Positions 1 to 5,585 of a stretch of 5,585 bases of DNA are shown here, piece after piece. The stretch's first letter is position 1. Each line of letters opens with the position of its first letter. A program made the position numbers and the translations under genes. The DNA is from a bacterium (lineage in GTDB: Bacteria > Patescibacteriota > Minisyncoccia > Phycocordibacterales > JAKEFN01), in contig JAKEFN010000073.1 of the NCBI GenBank assembly GCA_022616085.1, forward strand, positions 1 through 5,585. The letters run 5' to 3'. The notes beneath the pieces are model-generated. The model had not been told where the DNA came from, ran no database searches, and worked only from the letters and a program-made list of their open reading frames with translations.

Positions 1-912
1 GGGGAAAAAATCGTCATGCGCGTACTCCGCGATTCCGCATCCGGATTTACCCTTGAGTCGCTCGGCTTTTACGGACTTAATTTGGAACGCATTCATAGCG
101 CGACAAAACAAAAAACAGGTCTCATTCTCGTTACCGGACCGACCGGATCGGGGAAAACCACCGCGCTCTATACAGTTCTTGATATTCTAAATACTCCGGA
201 AGTAAATATTTCGACTATCGAAGACCCGATCGAATACCAGATGCCGCGGGTGAACCAGACACAAGTGAAGCCGCAGATCGGCCTTACTTTTGCAACCGGG
301 CTTCGCGCGCTTGTGCGGCAGGACCCCAATATCATCATGGTCGGTGAAATCCGCGACAGCGAGACGGCGTCTCTCGCGGTCAATGCGGCGCTTACGGGAC
401 ACCTTGTTCTATCAACGGTTCATACAAACTCCGCCGCCGGCACGGTTCCGCGGCTTATCGATATGGGACAGGAGGCGTTTCTTCTTATTTCCACAATAAA
501 AGTAATTACCGCGCAGCGTCTCGTAAGGAAATTATGCTCCACGAAGACGAAATATACTTTGTCGGAAGGCGAGATTGAGAATTTACGAAAAAATATCGAT
601 CTCGATCGCGTGCTTGAGCTTTTGCGTGAAGAGAACGTGATAGGGCCAAAAGACACATGGAAAGACGTGCCATTCTACAAAGCGAAGGAATCTTTGGAAT
701 GTCCGGACGGCTACAAAGGACGCCGAGGCATTTATGAAGTTCTTGAAATGTCGCCTGCCATTCGTGAGATTATTATCAAAGGCGGAACGACTGAAGAAAT
801 TGACAAGCAAGCAAAAAAAGAAGGGATGCACGGTATGATTGAGGACGGCATCTTCAAGGCGGCGCAAGGAATAACGACGATTGAGGAAGTTCTTCGCGTG
901 GTGTCGGAGTAA
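1..912 (+). CDS. pilB: Type IV pilus assembly ATPase PilB / GspE family, C-terminal part (5' truncated by window)
   Basis: This is the hexameric cytoplasmic ATPase that powers pilin polymerisation (or pseudopilin in type II secretion). The frame is open from base 1 (first residues GEKIVMRVL, a family-conserved segment), so the ATG at 16 is internal and the true start lies outside the window. In the 303 visible residues I see Walker A GPTGSGKT (46-53), the Asp box around STIEDPIEY (71-79), Walker B IIMVGEIRD (111-119) and the His box GHLVLSTVHTN (133-143), followed by the C-terminal domain ending in QGITTIEEVLRVVSE. The usual four-cysteine zinc site is reduced: only C179 (in RKLCSTK) and C234 (in ECPDGYKGR) remain. 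PilT and archaeal-type ATPases are less likely because of the C-terminal YKGRRGIYEVLE segment typical of PilB/GspE. No other pilus gene follows. PilB versus GspE cannot be decided from this fragment. Confidence 0.93.
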   Translation, partial: GEKIVMRVLRDSASGFTLESLGFYGLNLERIHSATKQKTGLILVTGPTGSGKTTALYTVLDILNTPEVNISTIEDPIEYQMPRVNQTQVKPQIGLTFATGLRALVRQDPNIIMVGEIRDSETASLAVNAALTGHLVLSTVHTNSAAGTVPRLIDMGQEAFLLISTIKVITAQRLVRKLCSTKTKYTLSEGEIENLRKNIDLDRVLELLREENVIGPKDTWKDVPFYKAKESLECPDGYKGRRGIYEVLEMSPAIREIIIKGGTTEEIDKQAKKEGMHGMIEDGIFKAAQGITTIEEVLRVVSE

Positions 913-915
913 AAT

Positions 916-944
916 TTGCGTTGTGTTTATAGTAGCGATACAAT
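916..944 (+). promoter_or_regulatory. Candidate sigma-70 promoter for nrdB
   Basis: TTGCGT (916-921) and TACAAT (939-944) are separated by exactly 17 bp. The -10 matches the TATAAT consensus at five of six positions; the -35 matches only its first three. A transcript would start near 951, leaving a leader of about 50 nt before the nrdB ATG at 1003. The site begins four bases after the pilB stop, which fits a new transcription unit. A second -10-like box, TATAGT (928-933), has no matching -35 at normal distance. Confidence 0.5.
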
Positions 945-966
945 AAGGTAATCACTCTTATTATTT

Positions 967-985
967 TTTCCGCCGGCGGCGGAAA
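967..985 (+). promoter_or_regulatory. Perfect GC-rich hairpin between pilB and nrdB
   Basis: TTTCCGCC (967-974) and GGCGGAAA (978-985) are exact inverted repeats around a 3-nt GGC loop. The run after it, CTTTTGACTT, is a poor U-tract, so this is at best a weak terminator for pilB. Because it lies downstream of the candidate promoter at 916-944 and ends 17 nt before the nrdB ATG, it could instead be a structured leader element affecting nrdB expression. The hairpin is directly visible; either role is inference. Confidence 0.5.
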
Positions 986-1002
986 CTTTTGACTTAGCCA
1001 TC

Positions 1003-2037
1003 ATGCCTATCGCTAAAACAAGCAAACGAATAGACATAAATCAGCGCCGCGTCATTAACGGCGCGGACGCCGATGTTATTCAGCTTTATCCTATGAAGCA
1101 TGCGTTCGCATGGCAAGCGTATAATACCGGAAATGCAAACCACTGGCTTCCGACAGAAATCAGCATGCAGAAAGATATTGAGCAGTGGAAATCAAAAAAT
1201 GTCTTGTCCCCCGACGAACGGCAGGCATTTGAGACCGTGCTTGGGTTTTTTACGACCGCAGATTCCATCGCGGCGAATAATGTGGTGCTGGCGTTTTATA
1301 AGCATGTTACAAGCCCTGAATGCCGCATGTATCTTTTGCGGCAGGGATACGAGGAGGCGATACACACCCATGCATACCAATATATTGTCGAGTCTCTTGG
1401 CATGGATGAGAGCAAAATTTTTAATATGTACCGCGAGGTTGAGGCGATTTATGAAAAAGACAACCTTGTGTTGTCCTTAAACGAAGGTGTTTTTGATCCT
1501 CATTTCAAAACTGGAACGCTCGAAAACGACCAGAAATTCCTTGAAAACATGATCGTTTTTTCTGTCATTATGGAAGGAATCTTCTTTTACAGCGCGTTTG
1601 CGGTCATGTTCGGCTTCCAGCGCCAAAATAAGCTTGTAGGTTCGGCCGAGCAGATTCAATATATTATGCGGGACGAATCACAGCATCTCAACTTTGGCAT
1701 TAATATGATAAATGCCATCAAAACGGAAATCCCCGGCGTATGGTCTAAAGATTTTCAAGAGCATATTATAGAGCTTATTCGCCGTGGCGTGGTGCTGGAA
1801 TACACGTTTGCGCGGGAAGTATTTCCAAAGGGCATATTCGGCATGAACGCGGAAGCATTCAAGCAATATATAGAGCATATCGCGGACCGGCGGCTTGAGC
1901 GCATCGGCCTTCCGCGTCAATATGAGAGCGAGAATCCGTTTCCGTGGATGAGTGAGGCGATTGATCTCTCCAAAGAGAAGAATTTTTTTGAAACGCGCGT
2001 TACGGAATATCAAGTCGGCGGCGCATTGGAATGGTAG
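1003..2037 (+). CDS. nrdB: Class I ribonucleoside-diphosphate reductase, small (beta) subunit
   Basis: This protein houses the diiron centre and tyrosyl radical and passes the radical to the catalytic alpha subunit (NrdA), which reduces ribonucleoside diphosphates for DNA synthesis in the cytoplasm. The 344 residues have the normal length. The six metal ligands are visible: D87 (TTADSI), E118 and H121 (EEAIH), E191 (MEGIFFY), and E225 and H228 (RDESQH). The radical tyrosine is Y125, four residues after H121 as in E. coli. W48 (NHWLPTE) and D224 match the radical-transfer pathway, and Y336 in the flexible tail TEYQVGGALEW is a candidate for the tail tyrosine. Overall wording resembles the Chlamydia-type NrdB group, but that enzyme has Phe and Glu where this one has Y125 and D87. 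ATG 1003 is forced: the in-frame stop TAA at 949 precedes it and no other start lies between. No Shine-Dalgarno is seen. NrdA is not adjacent within the window. Confidence 0.96.
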   Translation: MPIAKTSKRIDINQRRVINGADADVIQLYPMKHAFAWQAYNTGNANHWLPTEISMQKDIEQWKSKNVLSPDERQAFETVLGFFTTADSIAANNVVLAFYKHVTSPECRMYLLRQGYEEAIHTHAYQYIVESLGMDESKIFNMYREVEAIYEKDNLVLSLNEGVFDPHFKTGTLENDQKFLENMIVFSVIMEGIFFYSAFAVMFGFQRQNKLVGSAEQIQYIMRDESQHLNFGINMINAIKTEIPGVWSKDFQEHIIELIRRGVVLEYTFAREVFPKGIFGMNAEAFKQYIEHIADRRLERIGLPRQYESENPFPWMSEAIDLSKEKNFFETRVTEYQVGGALEW

Positions 2038-2096
2038 TTTTGTCAACTCGCTATTTAGGAAACTCTATGGTAGAAAAAAGATAGTTAGACTTCTGT

Positions 2097-2104
2097 AAAA
2101 GGAG
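2097..2104 (+). promoter_or_regulatory. Strong Shine-Dalgarno site of the hydrolase gene
   Basis: AAAAGGAG lies 7 nt before the ATG at 2112, an ideal spacing, and fixes that start. It also shows that this genome uses SD-led initiation, in contrast to nrdB, which has no such site. The surrounding 74-base gap (2038-2111) holds no hairpin that would terminate nrdB transcription and only weak promoter-like boxes, so cotranscription with nrdB is plausible. Confidence 0.85.
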
Positions 2105-2111
2105 ACGCGGT

Positions 2112-3122
2112 ATGAAAAACCGACGTCATTTTTTGGATACTATTGCACCCGCCGCAAAGAGAAAGGTTTATACTTCTCGGAATTTTCTTTCCGCGGACGT
2201 CGCAAAAGGGAGCCTTCTTTATGTGCATCCTTTTAAGCGGTATTCCGAAATGGATCGGGAGCTTTTGTTTTTTCTTCTGCGGAACAATTATAATGTCTCC
2301 ACGTTTGATCTTCCCGGGCACGGTTTGAGCGTAAAAGACGAGAAAGAGCGCGCAACCATAAAACGGAGCTTCAAGGAAGAGTTTGTCGGCCTGGTTCGAA
2401 TTCAGACGGTTGAGCTTCTTGTGTCTGATGAGACAAAAGATAAACCAGTCTTTCTTATCGCGGGAAGCTTCGGCGCCCTCATCATCATCCGTCTTATGCA
2501 GATCTTTCCGATCTTGGCGCGGCGCGTCGCGGGCATTGTTTGTATCGCCACCCCCCTTGAAATTGTCCAGAATGTATCATTCGGGCTTCGAAGACTCGTC
2601 TGGCTTCTGGATCATATTCCGCGGGAGGTGTATGCCTTCACCCCGCTTGGAGATATTGAGATTGATATTTCTTCAATGGATGAAGAAACTGCGGAGCATG
2701 AAGGCGAGTGGCGAAAGATGTTGGACGACCCGCTCTATTTCAAAGGGAATAGGATAAAACTGAAGACGGCCGTGGCGATCCAACGAGCGGTGCGCGCCGC
2801 ACATAGGAATAAAAAAGCGATTAGAACACCCTGTCTTTTTATTCACGGGAAAAATGATCGCATTGCGATTCCTGCTGCAGTTGAAAATTTTTTTAATGGC
2901 ATTTCTACCCCCCCGGAAGAAAAGCGTCTCATTATGCTTGAAAAAGGGCATTTTCTTCTTGATGAAAATGTCGATGAGCTTTGCACTATAATTTTAGAAT
3001 GGATGAATGAACGGGTTGCCGTTCTTTCACGCGCAAAAATAAAAACGGCGCCCCAGACGGCTGGGAAGACACCGTGGTTCAAAAGAGGCGCACACAAAGG
3101 GGGAGAAGTCGTTTTTTCTTAA
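2112..3122 (+). CDS. Alpha/beta-hydrolase fold protein (serine hydrolase, monoacylglycerol lipase / S33-like), substrate unknown
   Basis: This 336-residue protein is probably a cytoplasmic serine hydrolase acting on an ester, thioester or amide; I cannot name the substrate. Fold landmarks appear in order: strand plus oxyanion turn LLYVHPFKR (H39-P40, where HG is commoner), DLPGHGLS (66-73), the nucleophile elbow AGSFGA with S119, a helical lid region at roughly 140-235, the acid strand FIHGKND with D249, and the catalytic histidine H280 in EKGHFLLDE. The full Ser-Asp-His triad is therefore present. The elbow is A-x-S-x-G rather than the usual G-x-S-x-G, which some family members tolerate. No signal peptide or membrane segment is evident. 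The last 35 or so residues form a basic, Ala/Lys/Thr-rich tail beyond the fold (SRAKIKTAP, FKRGAHKGG). The start is supported by AAAAGGAG at 2097-2104. The stop lies inside an intrinsic terminator. Neighbours give no hint of function. Confidence 0.85.
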   Translation: MKNRRHFLDTIAPAAKRKVYTSRNFLSADVAKGSLLYVHPFKRYSEMDRELLFFLLRNNYNVSTFDLPGHGLSVKDEKERATIKRSFKEEFVGLVRIQTVELLVSDETKDKPVFLIAGSFGALIIIRLMQIFPILARRVAGIVCIATPLEIVQNVSFGLRRLVWLLDHIPREVYAFTPLGDIEIDISSMDEETAEHEGEWRKMLDDPLYFKGNRIKLKTAVAIQRAVRAAHRNKKAIRTPCLFIHGKNDRIAIPAAVENFFNGISTPPEEKRLIMLEKGHFLLDENVDELCTIILEWMNERVAVLSRAKIKTAPQTAGKTPWFKRGAHKGGEVVFS

Positions 3123-3145
3123 CACCGCGAGATCGGTGTTTTTTT
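3121..3145 (+). terminator. Intrinsic terminator overlapping the hydrolase stop codon
   Basis: AACACCG (3121-3127) pairs perfectly with CGGTGTT (3134-3140) around the 6-nt loop CGAGAT, and the T run continues to 3145 (seven Ts, 3139-3145). The first two stem bases are the last two bases of the TAA stop codon, so the gene ends inside its own terminator. It separates the nrdB-hydrolase region from secA, which therefore needs its own promoter. Confidence 0.88.
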
Positions 3146-3158
3146 ATGCCTCGATTCG

Positions 3159-3167
3159 TGCTATCAT
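3159..3167 (+). promoter_or_regulatory. Candidate extended -10 promoter of secA
   Basis: TGCTATCAT fits the extended -10 pattern TG-n-TATAAT with one mismatch in the hexamer (TATCAT, 3162-3167). At 17 bp upstream there are only Ts from the preceding terminator, so no good -35 exists, which is typical for extended -10 promoters. The predicted start of transcription near 3174 lies only about 4 nt before the secA ATG at 3178. The position directly after a terminator and directly before a gene supports it; the exact start is inference. Confidence 0.5.
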
Positions 3168-3177
3168 GGGACATACT

Positions 3178-5585
3178 ATGGATTTTCTAAAGAATTTTTT
3201 TGGAGGAGGGGAGGGGAAAAAGGTCAAGGATTTGAAGCCGCTTGTTGAGAAAATCAACGGGCTTGAGAGTGTCGTTTCAATTAAAACCGACGAAGAAATT
3301 CGCGCAATGAGCGGTGCGCTCCGAAAGCGCGCGGAGGGGGGTGAATCCCTTGATGATATTCTTCCTGAAGCATTTGCACTTGTGCGGGAAGCGGCGAAAC
3401 GCACCCTCGGTCAGCGCCACTATGACGTTCAGCTCATGGGCGGCATGGTGCTTCACCAGGGCGGCATTGCCGAAATGAAGACCGGAGAAGGAAAGACTCT
3501 TGTTGCGACCCTTCCTGCGTATCTCAATGCCCTTGCCGGCAAAGGCGTCCATATTGTTACCGTCAACGATTATCTTTCGCGCCGCGATGCCGTATGGATG
3601 GGGCAAGTGCATGCGTTTCTCGGGCTTTCCGTTTCGGTTATAAATAATCAAATTTCATATATATACGATCCGGCGCACAAAGAGCTCGATAAGGCGCGCG
3701 ACGAGCAAGGGGCTTTTAAGGTTGTTTATGAGTTTTTGCGCCCTTGCTCGCGAAAGGAAGCCTACGCGGCGGATATTACATACGGCACCAATAATGAATT
3801 CGGTTTCGATTATCTCCGCGATAACATCGCATACGATACTAAAACAGTCGCCCAGCGCGGACACCCATTTGCTATTGTTGACGAAATTGACTCAATTCTT
3901 ATTGACGAAGCGCGAACACCTCTTATTATTTCCGCCCCGTCTGCCGAATCGGAGAATTTATACGAAACATTCAATAAAATCGCTGCGCGCATGAAGGAGG
4001 GCGAGGACTATACCATCGACGAGAAGCTCAAGGCGATAACTATTACCGACGACGGCATTGAAAAAGCCGAAAAGAGTCTTGGCGTTGACAATATTTATAC
4101 GGAAAAAGGCATCAAATATGTGCATCATCTGGAAACCGCAGTAAGGGCAAAAGCCCTTTTTGTCAAAGACCGCGATTATGTGGTAAAAGACGGCGAGGTT
4201 GTTATTGTTGACGAGTTTACCGGCCGTCTTCAGCCCGGACGCCGTTGGAGCGAGGGGCTTCACCAGGCCATAGAGGCGAAAGAGGGTGTTTCTGTGCAGA
4301 AAGAATCGCGCACCGTGGCAAGTATAACGTTCCAAAATTATTTCCGCATGTATGAAAAACTCTCCGGTATGACCGGCACGGCGCAGACGAGCCAAGAAGA
4401 GTTTTTTAAAGTGTATAAGCTCGAAGTCAGCACTGTTCCTACAAACAAAGAAAGCCGCCGCGTCGACCACCATGACCTTATATTCCAAAACGAGAAGGGG
4501 AAATTTACCGCAGTTGCGAAAAAAATTAAAGAACTGCATGGGCGGGGACAGCCGGTCCTTGTCGGGACCGTTTCTATAGAAAAAAATGAGCTTCTTGGGG
4601 CATTTCTTGAACGCGAGGGGATCCCGTTTGAGATGCTTAACGCCAAAAACCACGAGCGGGAGGGCGAAATCATCGCGCAGGCGGGGACATTCGGGCGCGT
4701 TACGATTGCGACGAATATGGCGGGGCGCGGCGTGGATATTATTCTCGGCGGCAACCCCGGAAGTCCGGAGGCGCATGAGAAAGTGAGAGGGCTCGGCGGA
4801 CTTTTTGTCATCGGTACCGAGCGGCATGAAGCGCGGCGGATAGATAATCAGCTTCGCGGCCGCGCCGGGCGGCAGGGCGACCCCGGGGAGACGCAGTTCA
4901 TGGTGTCGCTTGAGGATTCGCTTATGCGCGTTTTTGCGTCTGATACGATAAAAAAGGTGATGGGCACGTTTAAAATTCCCGAAGACGAGCCGATTACGCA
5001 CAAATTTATTTCAAAATCCCTTGAATCAGCACAAGAGAAGATTGAGGGTTTTCATTTTGACGCGAGGAAGCACGTTCTTGCTTATGATGATGTGCTTAAT
5101 CGCCAGCGCACTGCAACGTATGAACGGCGGAGAAAAATCCTTTTCGGCGAACGCTCTTTTTTGGAGGCTTACCTCGCGGAGCTTTTTTCCGAAGATGAAA
5201 AAGCCGCGGACATTGTGGTCGAGAAGCGGGGCGCTCTCGGAGACGATGAATTTTTTGAAATATTCCGGCGCCTCGCGCTTCAGACGTTTGATATGTTTTG
5301 GATTGAGCATCTTGAGCTTATGGATTATACGCGCTCTTCGGTTAATCTCCGCGCATACGGTCAGCGGGATCCTCTTGTTGAGTATCAGAAAGAGGGACTC
5401 CGCCTTTTCCGAGAAATGGGGGCCGCCGTGAACGACCAGATTATCAAACTTCTCCCGACCATTAATGTCGGGGCGTATGAAAAAGAGATGGATCGCGCGC
5501 GGGAGCGGGCGAAACGAATGCTCGCCCTTGGCGGCGGGGCGTCATCTTCATCAGGAACGTCCGTAACATCCTCGCATCCGAAGAC
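3178..5585 (+). CDS. secA: Preprotein translocase ATPase SecA (3' truncated by window)
   Basis: SecA is the motor that binds preproteins and pushes them through the SecYEG channel at the inner face of the membrane. The 802 visible codons are open to the window edge. Visible parts: the typical amphipathic start MDFLKNFF; Walker A MKTGEGKT (100-107); TYGTNNEFGFDYLRDN (201-216); Walker B VDEID (234-238) followed by SILIDEARTP; the preprotein cross-linking domain with VDEFTGR (344-350); SGMTGT (396-401); NBD2 with VGTVSIEK (462-469), TNMAGRGVDI (512-521), GTERHEARRIDNQ (546-558) and GRAGRQGDPG (561-570); the helical scaffold; and the two-helix finger with fingertip Y727 in NLRAYGQRDP. Two departures from E. 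coli are clear: an insertion of about 27 residues at 156-191 and a helical wing region about 55 residues shorter (656-700). A Ser/Gly/Thr-rich linker starts at 785; a C-terminal zinc motif, if any, lies beyond the window. ATG 3178 is preferred over in-frame ATG 3166, which sits inside the -10 element and would give an atypical N-terminus. No convincing SD is present. Confidence 0.97.
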   Translation, partial: MDFLKNFFGGGEGKKVKDLKPLVEKINGLESVVSIKTDEEIRAMSGALRKRAEGGESLDDILPEAFALVREAAKRTLGQRHYDVQLMGGMVLHQGGIAEMKTGEGKTLVATLPAYLNALAGKGVHIVTVNDYLSRRDAVWMGQVHAFLGLSVSVINNQISYIYDPAHKELDKARDEQGAFKVVYEFLRPCSRKEAYAADITYGTNNEFGFDYLRDNIAYDTKTVAQRGHPFAIVDEIDSILIDEARTPLIISAPSAESENLYETFNKIAARMKEGEDYTIDEKLKAITITDDGIEKAEKSLGVDNIYTEKGIKYVHHLETAVRAKALFVKDRDYVVKDGEVVIVDEFTGRLQPGRRWSEGLHQAIEAKEGVSVQKESRTVASITFQNYFRMYEKLSGMTGTAQTSQEEFFKVYKLEVSTVPTNKESRRVDHHDLIFQNEKGKFTAVAKKIKELHGRGQPVLVGTVSIEKNELLGAFLEREGIPFEMLNAKNHEREGEIIAQAGTFGRVTIATNMAGRGVDIILGGNPGSPEAHEKVRGLGGLFVIGTERHEARRIDNQLRGRAGRQGDPGETQFMVSLEDSLMRVFASDTIKKVMGTFKIPEDEPITHKFISKSLESAQEKIEGFHFDARKHVLAYDDVLNRQRTATYERRRKILFGERSFLEAYLAELFSEDEKAADIVVEKRGALGDDEFFEIFRRLALQTFDMFWIEHLELMDYTRSSVNLRAYGQRDPLVEYQKEGLRLFREMGAAVNDQIIKLLPTINVGAYEKEMDRARERAKRMLALGGGASSSSGTSVTSSHPK

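Noticed and set aside
16..18. ATG at 16 as the start of the pilB gene
   Set aside because: The frame is open to base 1 with conserved PilB residues (GEKIV) before this Met, and the N-terminal domains are missing, so the gene begins outside the window.
1100..1480. Plus-strand open frame of 126 codons within nrdB
   Set aside because: It overlaps the metal-ligand region of NrdB in another frame and has no recognisable features.
2040..2071. TTGTCA followed by TATGGT as a promoter for the hydrolase gene
   Set aside because: The -35 is good but the spacing to the only -10-like box is 20 bp and that box matches only four of six positions. Cotranscription with nrdB is an equally good explanation.
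3166..3168. Alternative in-frame ATG start for secA
   Set aside because: It would add MGHT before the typical MDFLK start of SecA and lies across the end of the candidate -10 box, so it could not be on the transcript from that promoter.
4338..4811. Minus-strand open frame of 157 codons in secA
   Set aside because: Another antisense shadow of the SecA NBD2 region, with low-complexity Ser/Pro/Arg composition and no family features.
3958..5001. Long open frame (347 codons) on the minus strand inside secA
   Set aside because: It lies fully antisense to the best conserved part of SecA. Its translation shows no domain, no motif and a composition rich in His, Arg and Phe expected from reading a conserved coding strand backwards. 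No start signal was seen for it.
5021..5431. Plus-strand open frame of 136 codons overlapping secA
   Set aside because: It overlaps the SecA scaffold and finger region in another frame; the SecA frame has strong motifs throughout and this one has none.
1..5585. A novel defence, mobile or multi-gene system
   Set aside because: All four genes are recognisable housekeeping or general-fold proteins with intact frames; there are no repeats, recombinases, toxin-antitoxin pairs or unexplained gaps.

Overview
The window is a stretch of bacterial chromosome with four consecutive genes, all on the + strand and separated by short gaps (about 55 to 90 bases). In order they are: the C-terminal part of a type IV pilus assembly ATPase (PilB/GspE family, cut by the left edge); a complete class I ribonucleotide reductase small subunit (NrdB); a complete alpha/beta-hydrolase of unknown substrate; and the first 802 codons of the preprotein translocase ATPase SecA (cut by the right edge). 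No RNA gene, mobile element, CRISPR array, repeat family or attachment site is visible, and no gene-free stretch is longer than 300 bases.

The protein features suggest a member of the Candidate Phyla Radiation (Patescibacteria), most likely a Parcubacteria-type lineage. SecA carries a roughly 27-residue insertion in nucleotide-binding domain 1 just before the conserved R-K-E-A-Y-A-A-D segment and has a strongly shortened helical wing region. PilB has the variant E-C-P-D-G-Y-K-G-R segment in place of the usual second zinc cysteine pair. NrdB is of the Chlamydia-like group. All genes read through with the standard stop codons, so there is no sign of a TGA-recoding lineage. This placement is inference from remembered family features, not from a search.

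The genes do not form one functional pathway. They look like separate housekeeping units. A promoter-like TTGCGT-17 bp-TACAAT lies right after pilB and should drive nrdB, whose leader holds a perfect 8-bp GC-rich hairpin and no Shine-Dalgarno sequence. The hydrolase gene has a strong AAAAGGAG site and no clear terminator before it, so it may be cotranscribed with nrdB. It ends in a clean intrinsic terminator that overlaps its own stop codon. An extended -10 element sits immediately upstream of secA, so close that the secA mRNA would be nearly leaderless.

I see no undescribed multi-gene system here. The points worth a second look are the lineage-type SecA insertion and deletion, the loss of two of the four usual zinc cysteines in PilB, the Tyr/Asp active site in a Chlamydia-like NrdB, and the mixture of SD-led, SD-less and near-leaderless starts in adjacent genes.
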